Part shown: piece by piece, positions 35,612-43,535 of the stretch | Position numbering within the stretch: position 1 is the first letter of the stretch | Layout of the letters: every line of letters starts with the position of its first letter | NCBI RefSeq assembly: GCF_001753675.2 | Contig: NZ_MJUW02000120.1 | Span: forward strand, 1-46,051 | Origin: Candidatus Brocadia sapporoensis | GTDB lineage: Bacteria > Planctomycetota > Brocadiia > Brocadiales > Brocadiaceae | Reading direction: 5' to 3' | Length of the DNA stretch: 46,051 nucleotides | Notes under the pieces: generated by a model | What the model was told of the DNA's origin: nothing | What the model saw: only the letters and a program-made list of their open reading frames with translations | The model's database searches: none | Translations under genes and position numbers: made by a program

Positions 35612-36937
35612 ATGAAACAAAACCCCACCAACATTCAACTGGTCCTCGATTGGCTGAAAAAAGTTATAGATAATCGGCTGGATGTCCATCTCGGTCAGGC
35701 CAAGGAGTTTGAAGCAGGTCCCTTTGAATTTTACAATGAAGATTCCGGGTTGGCAAAATTTATTGCAACACATCAACCCTCTTTTGAGGAGCTCGTGTTA
35801 TTTATGCTGGCACTGACACCGCATCTTCAGCCTGATTATCTCGGGCAGATCGTCTCGAAACACTTTCCGGAAGGCGGCGATTATCCTGAATTTGGCGGCG
35901 TCAAGGGCACGAACCACCGTAGCATCCTTCCCACAGGAGAAACTGCGCAGTTCATCCTCGCGGGTGACGACCTCGAAGGCCGTATCGAAGTGCAGCGCAT
36001 CTTGAGCAGCGAACACTGGTTTGCCAAAAAGCACATCCTCTGGCTCGAACCCGTCCGCGAAGGCGAACCCGTGATGAGCGGACGTTTGGTCCTTGATCCT
36101 GAAATCGTGGAACAGCTTACCACCGGCATGATCAGCAAACCACGTTTCAGCATCGATTTCCCGGCGGAATATATTGAAACCGAAATGGAATGGGGCGATC
36201 TGGTGTTACACCCCAACACCTTGCTTCAGATCCGGGAAATTGAAAACTGGATTACTCACAACGACACTCTTTTGCATGAATGGGGCATGAAGAAAAAGAT
36301 AAAGCCCGGTTACCGCGCCTTGTTCTATGGGCCACCCGGTACGGGCAAGACATTGACCGCCACCTTATTGGGAAAATACACAGGCAAGGATGTCTTTCGC
36401 ATTGATCTCTCACGGGTAGTGTCAAAGTATATCGGCGAGACAGAGAAAAACCTGTCGAGACTGTTCGATAAAGCAGAAAATAAGGACTGGATATTGTTTT
36501 TTGATGAAGCAGATGCCCTTTTCGGCAAAAGAACCGACATACGGGATGCCCACGATAAATATGCCAACCAGGAAGCCGCCTATCTGCTGCAGCGCATCGA
36601 AGGTTACGACGGGCTGGTGATTTTAGCCACCAATCAGCGCGGCAATATAGACGATGCCTTTGTCAGGCGGTTTCAGAACATTATTCATTTCCCCATGCCA
36701 CGTCCTGAAGAGCGCTATGAAATATGGCGCAAGGCCTTCCCACCACAGATCAAAATTGAAGAAGATATCGATTGGCGGCAGGTATCAGCCCGTTTCGAAC
36801 TTGCCGGTGCAAGTATTATGAATGTAACTCAGTATTGCTCCCTGGAAGCATTGGCTGATAAATCCGGGGTTGTCGGATTAAAGAGGCTGGAATCTGCCAT
36901 CATGCGTGAATACATCAAGGAAGGGAAAGTAATATAA
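35612..36937 (+). CDS. AAA+ ATPase of eCIS (Afp15-like)
   Basis: The 441-residue protein has an Afp15-type N-terminal domain (about 1-200) and a classical AAA+ core. The Walker A motif is G-P-P-G-T-G-K-T (240-247), the Walker B is F-F-D298-E299-A-D, and sensor 1 is A-T-N-Q-R-G-N. The arginine finger region is D-D-A-F-V-R-R-F. Afp15/Pvc15 ATPases are needed for assembly, cargo loading or recycling of contracted sheath, much like ClpV in type VI secretion. AGGAG at 35603-35607 fits ATG 35612. It is the last gene of the locus. Confidence 0.95.
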   Translation: MKQNPTNIQLVLDWLKKVIDNRLDVHLGQAKEFEAGPFEFYNEDSGLAKFIATHQPSFEELVLFMLALTPHLQPDYLGQIVSKHFPEGGDYPEFGGVKGTNHRSILPTGETAQFILAGDDLEGRIEVQRILSSEHWFAKKHILWLEPVREGEPVMSGRLVLDPEIVEQLTTGMISKPRFSIDFPAEYIETEMEWGDLVLHPNTLLQIREIENWITHNDTLLHEWGMKKKIKPGYRALFYGPPGTGKTLTATLLGKYTGKDVFRIDLSRVVSKYIGETEKNLSRLFDKAENKDWILFFDEADALFGKRTDIRDAHDKYANQEAAYLLQRIEGYDGLVILATNQRGNIDDAFVRRFQNIIHFPMPRPEERYEIWRKAFPPQIKIEEDIDWRQVSARFELAGASIMNVTQYCSLEALADKSGVVGLKRLESAIMREYIKEGKVI

Positions 36938-37035
36938 CTTTTGAAGTTAGCCCGATATACGCAACCTGAGCAAGGAAAGGTCGTTTTTAGGCAAGATTTG
37001 CTGTGAAAATCCTGATATTCCAATGGTGACCTCTC

Positions 37036-37062
37036 AAAAAGCCTTGTAGTGCCGGCCTTTTT
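37036..37062 (+). terminator. Probable terminator of the injection-system operon
   Basis: AAAAAGCC (37036-37043) and GGCCTTTTT (37054-37062) can pair over eight positions with one bulge across a 10-nt loop, and the T run forms the 3' arm. It lies 99 bp beyond the ATPase stop. The stem is short in GC content, so I give moderate confidence. Confidence 0.4.
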
Positions 37063-37284
37063 ACTTTACCCCTCGGTTTTGCCAGAGGCATACCCCTCGA
37101 ATTGCTAAAATCGGGCGAGAAGACATTAAAGGCAAAACAAGTAAACAAAAAGACAGGAATGGAAAAATGCTGAAGGTGTTGCGACAGGATGGAAGGAGGA
37201 TTTTAAAAGGAAAACGGTTTAAATATGGCTATTTGCAAGACTTTTCAAACCTTACCCGATGCTTCAAGTTGACGAAAGACCCGA

Positions 37285-37398
37285 ATGAATGATATAATTA
37301 TAGTTAGAAAAAGACGCGAGACCGTGGCAGAAATTGCTGATAGGACTGGTATAAACAAACAGTATGTTAGACAAAATTTTCCTCTGATAAAATACTGA
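37285..37398 (+). CDS. Tiny HTH-like ORF, possible regulator fragment
   Basis: A 37-codon ORF starting at ATG 37285 contains a segment T-V-A-E-I-A-D-R-T-G-I-N-K-Q-Y-V-R that fits the helix-turn-helix pattern (Ala or Ile at the helix-1 core, Gly at the turn, Val in helix 2). The ribosome-binding site is weak (GAAAG). It is too short to be a full regulator, so it is either a real mini-protein, a fragment of a lost gene, or chance. Confidence 0.3.
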   Translation: MNDIIIVRKRRETVAEIADRTGINKQYVRQNFPLIKY

Positions 37399-37572
37399 AT
37401 AGCATGATTTGTATTTAAAATTTAACTATCGGGGGGCATGGTTTTACTGATCTATAATTTAATAAAGTCTTTACATCTTAGTTTTGAAAGGAGGTGGGTA
37501 TTATGGAGAGAAGCATTTGTTGAATTTTGAAATGTTTTACAGGATTGTATTTTAGTCCGGAAAGGAGCATAC

Positions 37573-37887
37573 ATGTCTAGAAAATTTGTTATAACCCTTG
37601 GTATTTTAATTGCCGTTGCTTTTGCCGCGGGAACGTCCGGCATATCTTATCGGACACTCTTTGCACATGGGCACGGGCATCATAGTTGTGAGGATTGCGG
37701 GCACTATGTATGTCCGGGTGATTGCAAGAAATGCGAAGAGTGTATAGCACGACGAAAGGCTGCAAAGGAAACCGCTAAGAAGTGTGAAAAATGCGGACAT
37801 GAAGAGTGCACAGGCAATTGCAATAGGTGTGTTGATTGTCTACAGGAGAGGGTGAAGAAATTGGAAAAAGAGACAGAAAAGAAATAA
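37573..37887 (+). CDS. Exported Cys-rich metal-binding protein with duplicated Cys module
   Basis: The 104-residue protein has a signal peptide (residues about 1-31, cut near F-A-H-G). Two copies of a Cys array with exactly the same spacing follow, C-x2-C-x4-C-x3-C-x2-C-x2-C: Cys39/42/47/51/54/57 and Cys71/74/79/83/86/89. A short His-rich patch (H-G-H-G-H-H) precedes the first. It would sit outside the cytoplasm and bind zinc, copper or Fe-S-like metals. GGAAAGGAG precedes the ATG. The leader and signal sequence are near copies of those of the DUF1326 gene downstream. I do not know a named family. Confidence 0.75.
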   Translation: MSRKFVITLGILIAVAFAAGTSGISYRTLFAHGHGHHSCEDCGHYVCPGDCKKCEECIARRKAAKETAKKCEKCGHEECTGNCNRCVDCLQERVKKLEKETEKK

Positions 37888-37959
37888 TGGCTTCGCTTAC
37901 CCAAGAGGCTATGAAGTTTGCAAAGGGTATTGAAAGAAGAAATTAAAATTATTGCACAA

Positions 37960-38092
37960 GAATTTTCATTTCATTTAAGCGGGTTACAGGGTGGCACTGG
38001 CAAACGTTGTTTGTCAGTGTGATATATTCCAAATCCGTGTGTATATTCTAACATCATGGACAAACAAATTTGTCCATGCCATCCTACATGCA
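37960..38092. repeat. Dispersed nested-palindrome repeat, copy 2
   Basis: This copy aligns in the same orientation with 11667-11797, sharing AATTTTCATT, AAGCGGGTTA, the GATATATTCCAA core and CCGTGTGTATATTC. Its arms are more diverged (left GGCAAAC-GTT-GTTTGTC, right GGACAAAC-AA-ATTTGTCC), so it is probably the older or less constrained copy. It lies in the gap between the Cys-rich protein and the DUF1326 gene. Confidence 0.75.
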
Positions 38093-38262
38093 AGCGAAGA
38101 CATAACGTGACATTTTTCGCAGAATTATTTTGTGGTAACAAAGCGCACCGTACCACTGCGATTTTTTCGGTTCTTTCAGGGTAATTATGCAGCAATCTTT
38201 ACCTTCTTAAATTTGTTAAGATGTTTTACGGGATTTTGTTCTAATCTGGAAAGGAGATATTC

Positions 38263-38964
38263 ATGTCTAAGAAATTTATTATAACCCTTGGTGTTTTACT
38301 TGCCACAGTCTTTGCCGGTGGAACATCCGGCATGTCCTTTTGTACGGTTTTTGCCCATGAGCATAAACATGAGCACGACCATGCACATCACAACACCCAT
38401 GCAGGTGAGAAATACAGTGTAAAAGGAATCTTTGTAGAGGGATGCAGTTGTAATTTGCCATGTGCCTGCGAATTGATTGGATGGGAGGGGGGTTGTCAAA
38501 CTATGGCTGCCCTGTCTCTGAGTGATGGCAACTATGACGGTACAGACCTTACAGGTGCAAAGATTGCCTATGCAATGAAGCCCGGAGATTGGGTTAATAT
38601 ATATGTCGATGCAAAAGACGACAAGCAAAAACAAGCGGCTATCGGCTTTGCCAAAGGTGTTTGCGGTCATTATGGTAAAATCGGGAAGGCCGATAACGCA
38701 AAAATTGAGTTCTCCGGCAAAGACGGTAATTTCATCGTAAAAGTCGATGACGGCAAGATTCTGCAACTGACAACGGAACCGGTTCTTGGCGGGGATAATA
38801 AGACTCCGATAATACATACAAACACCAAATGTAAATTGAGTCCCGTTTTAATGCAGGGCAGGGTAATTTCAGGTAATTACAGCGACGGTGAGCGGAAATT
38901 TGAACTGAAGGGAGGCAATTCTTATTTTAACACCCATATGCTGTGCGAAGGTGTTTCTAAATAA
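38263..38964 (+). CDS. Exported DUF1326-domain protein with His-rich linker
   Basis: The 233-residue protein has a signal peptide (about 1-31) and a His-rich stretch (residues 32-46, eight His). The DUF1326 core follows, opening with the motif E-G-C61-S-C63-N-L-P-C67-A-C69. The rest is beta-rich with a C-G-H-Y-G near 135 and ends with N-T-H-M-L-C. The four clustered Cys and the His-rich segment suggest a metal carrier, perhaps for copper or mercury, in the periplasm. The function of DUF1326 is not established. GGAAAGGAG precedes the ATG. The leader and first 28 codons are near copies of those of the Cys-rich gene upstream. A strong terminator follows the stop. Confidence 0.85.
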   Translation: MSKKFIITLGVLLATVFAGGTSGMSFCTVFAHEHKHEHDHAHHNTHAGEKYSVKGIFVEGCSCNLPCACELIGWEGGCQTMAALSLSDGNYDGTDLTGAKIAYAMKPGDWVNIYVDAKDDKQKQAAIGFAKGVCGHYGKIGKADNAKIEFSGKDGNFIVKVDDGKILQLTTEPVLGGDNKTPIIHTNTKCKLSPVLMQGRVISGNYSDGERKFELKGGNSYFNTHMLCEGVSK

Positions 38965-38979
38965 TAGGTATCCTCAAAC

Positions 38980-39025
38980 CTCCAGGATTACCCTTTATTA
39001 TAGGGAATCCTGGAGAATAGTTTTA
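38980..39025 (+). terminator. Terminator-like hairpin after the DUF1326 gene
   Basis: CTCCAGGATT-A-CCCT (38980-38994) pairs with AGGG-AATCCTGGAG (39002-39015), giving 14 pairs with one bulged A and a 7-nt loop. A short TTTT run follows at 39020-39024. The stem is very stable; the T run is interrupted, so termination is likely but may be leaky. Confidence 0.6.
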
Positions 39026-39178
39026 TAATCAATAATACAAGGTTTCAAAAAACATTTCGGATGGTAACGCATGTGTTTGGTTTAAATTAATGGCTTGCCA
39101 TTTTGAAGACTGATAAACAAGTTAGGCGTCGCATGGCTACGGTGTTTTATAAGTTTCTGTAAGGACAAGGAGGTTAGA

Positions 39179-39619
39179 ATGAAATACGCAAGGTTGGTTT
39201 TGTTTTTTTTTGTGTTCGCTGCTGCCCTGACAATGGGAAAATTTGCCGTCGCAGATGATGTGAAATGCCCGCTCTGTGGCGCGAGTCTGGAGGGAAATGA
39301 AAATACGGACTATCAGATTACCTTCACTGACGGCAAAACGGTGTCCTATGGTTGCCCTCACTGCGGATTATGGGAACATGCAGCAAAGAAGGATACCGTT
39401 GTATCGGCCAGAGCCAGGGATTTTATTAGCGGCGAATGGATGGATGTCTCAAAGATGTATATGCTCGTTCATAGTAGTGCTGTTCCTGCATGCTCAGATA
39501 GCTGGATCGCCTTTGGCAAAAAGGATGAAGCTGAAAAATTCCAAAAAGGTTTTGGCGGGAAGATCTATACATTTGCTAACGCCCTTAAAGAGAGAGGGAA
39601 GCAACCATTAGGGCACTAA
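39179..39619 (+). CDS. NosL-like exported metal-binding protein
   Basis: The 146-residue protein has a signal peptide (about 1-25). C30-P-L-C33-G follows, then a second C59-P-H-C62-G pair, and a NosL-like end in which a Y-x-L-V-H-S-S block and F-x-K-x-x-E-A-E-K-F-Q-K-x-F-G-G-K-I-Y close the fold. NosL proteins bind Cu(I) and aid nitrous oxide reductase assembly. No nos genes lie nearby, and the metal site here is a double Cys pair, so a general copper-carrier role is possible. GGAGG at 39169-39173 supports the start. Confidence 0.75.
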   Translation: MKYARLVLFFFVFAAALTMGKFAVADDVKCPLCGASLEGNENTDYQITFTDGKTVSYGCPHCGLWEHAAKKDTVVSARARDFISGEWMDVSKMYMLVHSSAVPACSDSWIAFGKKDEAEKFQKGFGGKIYTFANALKERGKQPLGH

Positions 39620-40064
39620 TATATCAGCTTGGTTAGTCGAACAGCGCTTGATGGGCTTGACGGACTTCTTTGTGATAACGTGATAAGCTCGTTGTGTACG
39701 GTGCTGCATCCATAGCCTGTCGAACGAAGAAGGCGCAGTCTTTTGCACCGAGCCATTTATCCGTGCTCATGTTGAAGACTTACGACAAAGTTAACCTTAT
39801 ATGTTTCTCTTCACGGTAGATGTGTTCTCTTGATCCACGCGGCATCTTATGGGCAAAAGGTATTGAATGGAAAAAACTTTTTTTGCCAGGATTATCGCCG
39901 TTATGCATACCCTTTTTATATAATACATTTGTGTGGGCATAGGCCGGGGGGGAGAGGGCTTTGACACAGCCAGAACTGTAAATGAAAAAGAAGCAGGTAC
40001 TCTTGGCTAACGGATGAAATTCAGGAATGAAAAGTGAAAAGGTAAGGGAAAAGGGGGGATTCTC
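39620..40064. other. 445-bp intergenic region without recognised features
   Basis: No convincing gene, repeat or regulatory site was found. A minus-strand frame that runs from here into the next gene has no ribosome site and is antisense to a clearly conserved gene. AGGGGGGATTCTC before ATG 40065 is the ribosome-binding site of the MBL-rhodanese gene. Confidence 0.4.
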
Positions 40065-41447
40065 ATGTATTTTAAACAGGTTGAAGTGCCGGGGATCGGT
40101 TGTTTTTCTTATGTGATTGGTTGTCCTGCCGCAAAGGTCGCCGCTGTTATTGATCCTAAAAGAGACGTTCAGGATTACCTTGATATCGCACAAAGTCAGG
40201 GAATGAAGATAACGCATGTTATCGAAACGCACATCCATGCTGATCATGTAAGCGGTAATCAGGAAATCCGTTCCCGCACCGGCGCAGATATCTATTTTCA
40301 TGAAACAGCACCCGTTACGTTTGAACATAAAACATTAAAGGAAGGGGATTGTATTGAATTAGGCACGGCAATGCTCGAGGTGGTTTATACCCCGGGACAC
40401 ACGCCGCATTCTCTCTCTCTGCTGGTGGCCGATAGAAGCAGGTCGGATGAACCGTGGTTTCTTCTCAGCGGTGATCTTCTTTTTGTGGGAGACATAGGAA
40501 GGCCGGATCTGGCAGGAGAGGAACTGTTGGAACAGCAGGTAAAAGATCTTTACGAGAGTATTTATAAAAAACTGGGCAAATTATCTGACCGGCTGGAGGT
40601 CTTTCCTGCACATGGGCACGGCTCGCTTTGCGGAAGAGGAATGAGTTCCAAAACCAGCACTACGCTGGGATATGAGCGTTGCGCAAATCCTCTGCTTCGT
40701 CTTGGTTCTCTCCTTGAGTTTAAAAAGCACTTTATGCAGGAATATCCTGCCCGTCCAAAGAGTTTTTCACATATTATTTCGATGAATGCGAAGGGCCCGC
40801 CATTGTTGGACAGACGAAGCGGTGACAGGCCTCTCACTCCTTTCCAATTCCGGGAAGCAATGAGAAAGGGGGCAATGATTATTGACACAAGAGATGCATC
40901 TGCATATGGTGGCGTTCATATCCCCGGAAGTATAAATATCGGTTTCGGAAATCAAATGGCCAACTGGATTGGTATAGCAATAGATCCGGAGGCGGAGATC
41001 ATCCTTGTCTTTGCAGACGATAAAAAATATCGGGATATCTGTACCCTCCTTTACCGGATTGGATATGACAAAATCCTCGGGTATTTGCAGGGTGGTATTC
41101 CCGCATGGCAGGAACAGGGTTATCCGATCGGGAGACTTTCACAGATGTCCGTGCAGGAATTACAGGAGGAAATAAAGAGAAACCCTGGCCTGCGCGTTAT
41201 AGACGTTCGGTCAGAATCAGAATGGGACAAAGGGCATATTGAAATAGCTACACATATGCCTTTGTCCGAAATGCTTCTCAAAGGTGTGAATTTGCCAAAA
41301 AGTGAAAACATTATCGTTACCTGCCGTGTAGGGTATCGGGGAAGTATCGCAGGAAGTTACCTGCAAATGCAGGGGTTTACCAAAGTGCATAATCTTGCCG
41401 GCGGGATGCTGGCATGGATAAATGCAGGGTTTCCGGTAAAGGTATAA
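40065..41447 (+). CDS. Persulfide dioxygenase-like MBL protein fused to two rhodanese domains
   Basis: The 460-residue protein starts with a metallo-beta-lactamase domain of the ETHE1/persulfide dioxygenase type. It has H56-x-H58-x-D60-H61, H112 in P-G-H-T-P-H, D137 in L-S-G-D-L-L-F and H183; iron in this family is held by the first His, H112 and D137. Two rhodanese domains follow (about 265-350 and 365-460). The first lacks the catalytic Cys (F-A-D-D-K-K-Y) and is probably structural. The second has C420 in V-T-C-R-V-G-Y-R-G. The product would oxidise glutathione- or protein-bound persulfide to sulfite and pass sulfane sulfur between acceptors. It is the first gene of the sulfide cassette. 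Confidence 0.9.
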   Translation: MYFKQVEVPGIGCFSYVIGCPAAKVAAVIDPKRDVQDYLDIAQSQGMKITHVIETHIHADHVSGNQEIRSRTGADIYFHETAPVTFEHKTLKEGDCIELGTAMLEVVYTPGHTPHSLSLLVADRSRSDEPWFLLSGDLLFVGDIGRPDLAGEELLEQQVKDLYESIYKKLGKLSDRLEVFPAHGHGSLCGRGMSSKTSTTLGYERCANPLLRLGSLLEFKKHFMQEYPARPKSFSHIISMNAKGPPLLDRRSGDRPLTPFQFREAMRKGAMIIDTRDASAYGGVHIPGSINIGFGNQMANWIGIAIDPEAEIILVFADDKKYRDICTLLYRIGYDKILGYLQGGIPAWQEQGYPIGRLSQMSVQELQEEIKRNPGLRVIDVRSESEWDKGHIEIATHMPLSEMLLKGVNLPKSENIIVTCRVGYRGSIAGSYLQMQGFTKVHNLAGGMLAWINAGFPVKV

Positions 41448-41524
41448 TTATGAAAAATAAATTTTTTGATAAGAACGTAGTTTTTTGAAAATTTCCCATG
41501 AAAACTGGCTATTAAATGCGGTAA

Positions 41525-41555
41525 TAGGGACAGGTTTCAAACCTGCCCTTTCAAG
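41525..41555. repeat. REP-like hairpin repeat upstream of tauE, copy 1
   Basis: The 31-bp unit contains CAGGTTT-C-AAACCTG (41531-41545), a perfect 7-bp stem, flanked by GGG..CCC. It aligns with 42529-42559 at 25 of 31 positions in the same direction. The two copies bracket the exporter gene. Confidence 0.55.
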
Positions 41556-41696
41556 ACAAAATCAGCATAAGGCGTTACTTTGATGAGGTTTTAAATGACT
41601 CAAGAGGTATCAATTTTTTCTGTGTGCCTTTTTAGGATAGCGCAAGGTAGTCAGTAAATTGCTGTTAGTCTATAACCCTCCGGGAAAGATCAGGAC

Positions 41697-42488
41697 ATGG
41701 AGATTCTTGGTTATACTGCCTCGGTTATTATTGGCATCTCGCTTGGGCTCATTGGCGGGGGTGGCTCTATACTCACGGTGCCGGTGTTGGTTTATCTTTT
41801 CGGTATCGAGCCGGTTCTTGCCACGGCCTATTCACTTTTTATCGTCGGCGTTACAAGTCTTGTTGGCGCTTTGCCCAAATACAGACAGGGACTGGTAGAG
41901 TTGAAAACGACGGTCGTCTTTGGCATACCATCCATAGCTGCAGTTTTCGTTACCCGCAAATTTCTTGTACCTCGGATTCCTCAATATCTCTTCAGTATAA
42001 GCAATTTCGAAATAACCAAACCTGTATTTATTATGGCGATGTTCGCCTTTTTCATGACGTTTGCTTCTTACTCCATGATAAAAAAGGAAAAAAATGAGAA
42101 TGAAGGTCAGCAACCACAACGATTTAATTATCCTATGATAGTGCTGGAAGGAACATTTGTTGGTGCACTTACCGGGCTTGTGGGCGCCGGTGGAGGGTTT
42201 TTGATTGTTCCTGCGTTGGTAGTGTTCAGCAGACTGCCAATGAAAATGGCTGTAGGTACTTCATTGCTTATTATAGCTGCTAAATCGTTGATTGGTTTTA
42301 CCGGTGATCTTGGACACTCCACCATAGATTGGGAAATGCTGCTTTTTATTACAATAACAGCTATTGGCGGAATATTTATTGGCAATGCACTGAATAAAAA
42401 AATCCACGGTGAAAGCCTGAAAAAATGGTTTGGCTGGTTTGTGTTGGGGATGGGTATATTTATTATTATAAAAGAGATTACACGTTAG
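41697..42488 (+). CDS. TauE/SafE-family sulfite exporter-like membrane protein
   Basis: The 263-residue protein has about seven or eight TM helices. It shows the TauE/SafE double signature: G-I-S-L-G-L-I-G-G-G-G-S near the N-terminus and G-L-V-G-A-G-G-G-F-L near the middle. The family exports sulfite, sulfonates and related anions. Between a persulfide dioxygenase, which yields sulfite, and a sulfide:quinone oxidoreductase, sulfite export is the most sensible role. The ribosome-binding site (AGGAC) is weak. The gene is bracketed by two copies of a 31-bp hairpin repeat. Confidence 0.88.
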   Translation: MEILGYTASVIIGISLGLIGGGGSILTVPVLVYLFGIEPVLATAYSLFIVGVTSLVGALPKYRQGLVELKTTVVFGIPSIAAVFVTRKFLVPRIPQYLFSISNFEITKPVFIMAMFAFFMTFASYSMIKKEKNENEGQQPQRFNYPMIVLEGTFVGALTGLVGAGGGFLIVPALVVFSRLPMKMAVGTSLLIIAAKSLIGFTGDLGHSTIDWEMLLFITITAIGGIFIGNALNKKIHGESLKKWFGWFVLGMGIFIIIKEITR

Positions 42489-42528
42489 TTTTTTAAATTC
42501 TAATAAAAACCAGGTATTGCATGCAGCG

Positions 42529-42559
42529 TAGGGGCAGGATTGAAACCTACCCCTGCAAG
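42529..42559. repeat. REP-like hairpin repeat downstream of tauE, copy 2
   Basis: TAGGGGCAGGATTGAAACCT and the following CCCCTGCAAG form the second copy of the 31-bp unit at 41525-41555. The stem (AGG / CCT with outer GGGG / CCCC) is less perfect. It lies 40 bp after the exporter stop and has no T run. Confidence 0.55.
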
Positions 42560-42762
42560 TCAACAGTATTCATATAGAGGTTTCTTTTAAACGAAATCGT
42601 TACGAAAAGAGTTTGTTTGCATGGAAGGAGAGGGGCAAATTATTATCGATATACCTTTTCTATCTGGTATAATTTAAAATAGCAAGACGATTCTAACACA
42701 AGTACGAGGATACAGCATATAAACTGACATTGATACAAATGAAAAGAACGTGAGGATGAACA

Positions 42763-43473
42763 ATGGAATATGACAAAACGAAAGAACCCGCATCACAGGA
42801 AAGCCAGAATATTTCCGAAATAACGGAACTCTTAACACGTCTATTCAGGCGGATCGATTCCCTCGAAAGATCATTTGCAAACGTTGAGGACATTGTCAAA
42901 AAACTTCCTGTGATGATGGCAATAACAACGGATTCAATTGACGAGTATTATAGTAATGCTGTAAAATCCGGAATTGATATTGAAGAACGCTGTAAAAGAG
43001 CGGTGGAAATGTTGATCCAGATTACCGACCCCAAAAGGATCGATACCCTATCACAATTGATCAAAAATATAGACGCCCTGACTTTACTCCTGAACCAAGT
43101 CGGGAGAATCCCTGATACCCTTGCAGTGATTGTAGACTCGTTTGACGAACTGTGTAAAAATGCGGAGTGTTTTGGAATAGATTTTGATCAGATTGTGAAG
43201 CAAGGAAAAGATGCTGCGGCACTATTGAACGGATTTCTCAAATCAGACGAATTGAAGGCACTCATGAATTCTGGTATCTTAAATCCAAAGACGATAAATA
43301 TTGTAGCACAAGCCGGCAGCGCACTTGCGGAATGTAAAGAAGATCGTCCGGGAAAACTTGGGATAATTGGTCTGATAAAGGCGTTAGGAAATTGTGACCT
43401 GCAATGTGCACTCGGATTCCTTGTTAATTTCGGCAAACGATTTGGGCGTCTGCTCAAAGATAATGAATCATAA
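42763..43473 (+). CDS. DUF1641 protein, SQR-associated
   Basis: The 236-residue protein is helical and contains the DUF1641 signature near its end: G-L-I-K-A-L-G-N-C-D-L-Q, then A-L-G-F-L-V-N-F-G-K-R-F-G. Genes of this family commonly stand beside sulfide:quinone oxidoreductase and FAD-dependent genes, and this one is 62 bp upstream of one. The rest has heptad-like helices and no TM segment. The typical N-D-P-D loop reads N-C-D here. It may be an accessory or membrane-attachment partner of SQR; the family has no settled function. Confidence 0.85.
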   Translation: MEYDKTKEPASQESQNISEITELLTRLFRRIDSLERSFANVEDIVKKLPVMMAITTDSIDEYYSNAVKSGIDIEERCKRAVEMLIQITDPKRIDTLSQLIKNIDALTLLLNQVGRIPDTLAVIVDSFDELCKNAECFGIDFDQIVKQGKDAAALLNGFLKSDELKALMNSGILNPKTINIVAQAGSALAECKEDRPGKLGIIGLIKALGNCDLQCALGFLVNFGKRFGRLLKDNES

Positions 43474-43535
43474 AGATGGATAGAAAACCACAAGAGTTTT
43501 TCCCTTAACACTCTCAGTACAGAGGAGACCTTTCC

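Larger units (their letters stand above)
36938..37572. other. 635-bp region after the injection system: terminator and one tiny ORF
   Basis: Apart from a probable terminator at 37036-37062 and the tiny HTH-like ORF at 37285-37398, I see no coding potential here. An ACCCCTCGAATTGC (37092-37105) recurs inverted at 46007-46020. The last 40 bp resemble the leader of the DUF1326 gene (38263) and belong to the next transcription unit. Confidence 0.4.

Noticed and set aside
10011-36937. Prophage or R-type pyocin
   Set aside because: There is no capsid, terminase, integrase or lysis gene; DUF4157, DUF5908, the CIS tape measure and Afp15-type ATPase define an eCIS.
39780-40328. 182-codon minus-strand frame overlapping the MBL-rhodanese gene
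   Set aside because: It is antisense to a well-conserved domain with metal-binding motifs and has no ribosome site or family likeness.
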